Below are positions 62,197-64,000 of a stretch of DNA of 64,000 nt, piece by piece. The stretch comes from Pagrus major. Lineage: Eukaryota; Chordata; Actinopteri; Spariformes; Sparidae. A program made the translations under genes and the position numbers. The stretch is taken from contig NC_133232.1 of assembly GCF_040436345.1 (NCBI RefSeq), positions 9,342,001 to 9,406,000 of the forward strand. The letters are read 5' to 3'. Each line of letters begins with the position of its first letter. Within the stretch, counting starts at the first letter, position 1. The notes below the pieces were generated by a model that saw only the letters and a program-made list of their open reading frames with translations, made no database searches and was not told where the DNA came from.

Positions 62197-62752
62197 TACA
62201 ACAATATCTGTGTCTGTTTAACCAACTAAATGATCCGTATCTGTACACGGAAGAGCAGAAGTGAGTGTGACCAGCCCGAAGTTGTTAATAAACAGTGTGG
62301 CTGAAATTGCTGTTCCTTATTTATTCGAAAACCATTTACAGACCAGCCTCAGGAATGAGCTTCAGATCAATGTTTTTGATCACAAGAGTAAAAGTACTAT
62401 TTACAAAACAAGTTATAAGCTTGAACGAATAAACTTCAGTCAGCTACTCAACGTTGAGATTCTAATGTGTTCGGATATTCACACATTGTACTCAGATGAT
62501 ACTCGTACCCGTAAGAAGAACATCTGAACTGGATACTCATTTTAGCCCCAGGGGTTTTCTTTTTTGTGAACTACTGAAAATTTGGTGTGTTATGTTGTTG
62601 TGTGTTTTCAGCAACACGGCAGAGTATATGGGACTGCCTCATAAACGCTTCACCTGTACAACTATGTGGCTTATTGACAGGTTGTTAATAGTTTTGGATA
62701 GCGATGGAGGTATATGGCATAGAGGAAGATATGTAAGGCTTTGGCCAAACAG
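62197..62752 (+). CDS. Two phase-matched orphan exons of an unrecognised gene (partial)
   Basis: Exon 62197-62260 (CTACAG acceptor, GTGAGT donor) reads QQYLCLFNQLNDPYLYTEEQ and ends in phase 2. Exon 62612-62752 has a strong TTTTCAG acceptor and GTAAGT donor, opens in matching phase and reads NTAEYMGLPHKRFTCTTMWL, then IDRLLIVLDSDGGIWHRGRY. The second splice pair is near consensus; the first acceptor has a poor pyrimidine tract. The DxDGxWHRGR stretch faintly recalls a Tudor-type strand, which is not enough to name it. A possible next exon follows an acceptor at 63626. No start or stop exon is seen, so the gene would extend beyond the right edge. Confidence 0.35.
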
Positions 62753-64000
62753 GTAAGTCTTGTTAGAAGGATACATTTATTGTTAGGTTTTAGTCATTTA
62801 GTGGGGTTAAACAACAGCTGGAAAAATACAGACTACAGACAGTATTCACTGTGTGTCACAGGAAGTTAGATTAAATAAATTAGCCAACTGATTTGCGACT
62901 GTAAGACAGCCCTAGTTCTTTTTTCCTAAGTGAAAGTTTGTCATATTTAACAAACATTGGTATACTAGCTGCATAATGTTACTGGTTCATTTGTCGTTTA
63001 ACAAAATATATTTTACATAACTGGTTCCTGTCAAGATAATCCTCCATATGCTTATAAAAACAGAGAAAATTAACTTATTTTTTCATGACAGCAGTGGCAT
63101 TTCTATCCAAAATGTAAAGTAATGTGTTGAACACTTAGGCGTGCATCCATAAGTACGTGGAAACGAGACTTTATCTTTTTTTACGAAACTAAGGGAGGAT
63201 ACAGTATAATGTATTTTAAGGGGAATTTCACCGCTGTGTTTGAGCAGCCATATGTGGCCAGGGTTAACGGAGCCATTGTGTATGTTGTACAGTGAGCGAC
63301 TTGCAACCTGCATGTCACTGAAGGAAAAAAGAAATGTAGACTGTAACTGTAGATCAATAGCTGCTTCTTCCCTCACTGTAAAATAACATTAAATATTGTT
63401 CTCTGTTGCTTGTAAGGCATGTAATAAACTGCAGGTTAATACGAGGCAGGGCAGCCAATAGTATGGAGACAGTGGAAGAAAACAGACACGCAGATACTTA
63501 AATAGTCATGTGCTTTACAGAGCCATGTTTTTCTAAGAAATAAGTGCAAAGTAATTTTTGATAGAAACCAGATTAGATACAGTTTTGGGGGGAATTCTTT
63601 GTACAGACAGTTCTCCTCTTGATGCAGATCCCACAGAGGAAATTCGCAGATTTGGTAACAGTTTCATCAACTTTCACACTTCACTTTCTATACCCTTTGT
63701 CTATTCATCATAAAAAACATGGTCAGTAGTTTGTGACGAGACAGCAAATGCATCACGGAAGGAGAATGAAGTCTTAATGAAGGAAAATATGAGCTGTTAC
63801 TCTCATTACATAGAGAGGCATTTGAGCCACTTCAGTGTCCAAACAGTCACTTCAAATGAAGCAGAACATTCATAAAACTGGTAATACTGACCATTATTTT
63901 AAAAATGCTATGCAATTCTTATGTTCTGAGGTTTTAGTAGTGCTTGCCAATATATACCAATTTATCGTAAAATGTCAAGATCTAGTGGACTATTTTTACT
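62753..64000. other. Right edge, no recognised gene
   Basis: AT-rich sequence with short open frames only. A pyrimidine tract and GATGCAG acceptor at 63626 with a GTAACA donor about 28 bases later could mark a small exon continuing the orphan gene, but this is weak. Confidence 0.35.

Overview
This window is nuclear DNA from a ray-finned fish, probably a percomorph teleost. The evidence is intron-rich vertebrate genes, GT-AG splice sites, short introns, and many DNA-transposon remnants (Tc1-like, hAT-like MITEs) with sequences typical of teleost repeats. There are no bacterial, organellar or CRISPR features. Genes were found by joining exons whose translations and splice phases agree.

Left part (1-16.6 kb). 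SRP72, the 72-kDa protein of the signal recognition particle, lies on the minus strand. Eighteen coding exons run from the ATG at 9369 down to 239, and the final C-terminal exon lies beyond the window start. LEPROTL1, a small VPS55-family endosomal membrane protein, lies head-to-head on the plus strand and is complete in four exons (10657-15421, 131 residues). The 1.3 kb between the two start codons holds a displaced copy of an SRP72 exon/intron piece set between direct repeats.

Middle part (16.6-34.4 kb). A spacer is followed by a plus-strand gene for a coiled-coil protein that I do not recognise. Seven exons (21158-28783) are firm and phase-consistent. A 45-bp exon (31706-31750) and a last exon (34086-34124) are tentative. 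Its introns hold a 21-bp minisatellite, an inverted-repeat element, and five degenerate copies of an unfamiliar ~200-bp sequence.

Right part (34.4-64 kb). I recognise no intact gene here. The stretch is mainly transposon debris: two nearly identical hAT-type MITEs in opposite orientation, each with a perfect 8-bp target duplication and one nested in an older repeat; a third MITE with its 8-bp duplication; an inverted-repeat element near 60 kb; a broken SGNH-hydrolase-like ORF; and a degraded MADF-like ORF. Two phase-matched orphan exons near 62.2-62.75 kb may belong to a gene running off the right edge.

I found no convincing new multi-gene system. The best leads are the SRP72 fragment duplication, the unexplained five-copy family, the unnamed coiled-coil gene and the orphan exons at 62 kb. 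SRP72 and LEPROTL1 are housekeeping genes for protein targeting and membrane traffic; nothing here shows a direct partnership beyond their divergent arrangement.
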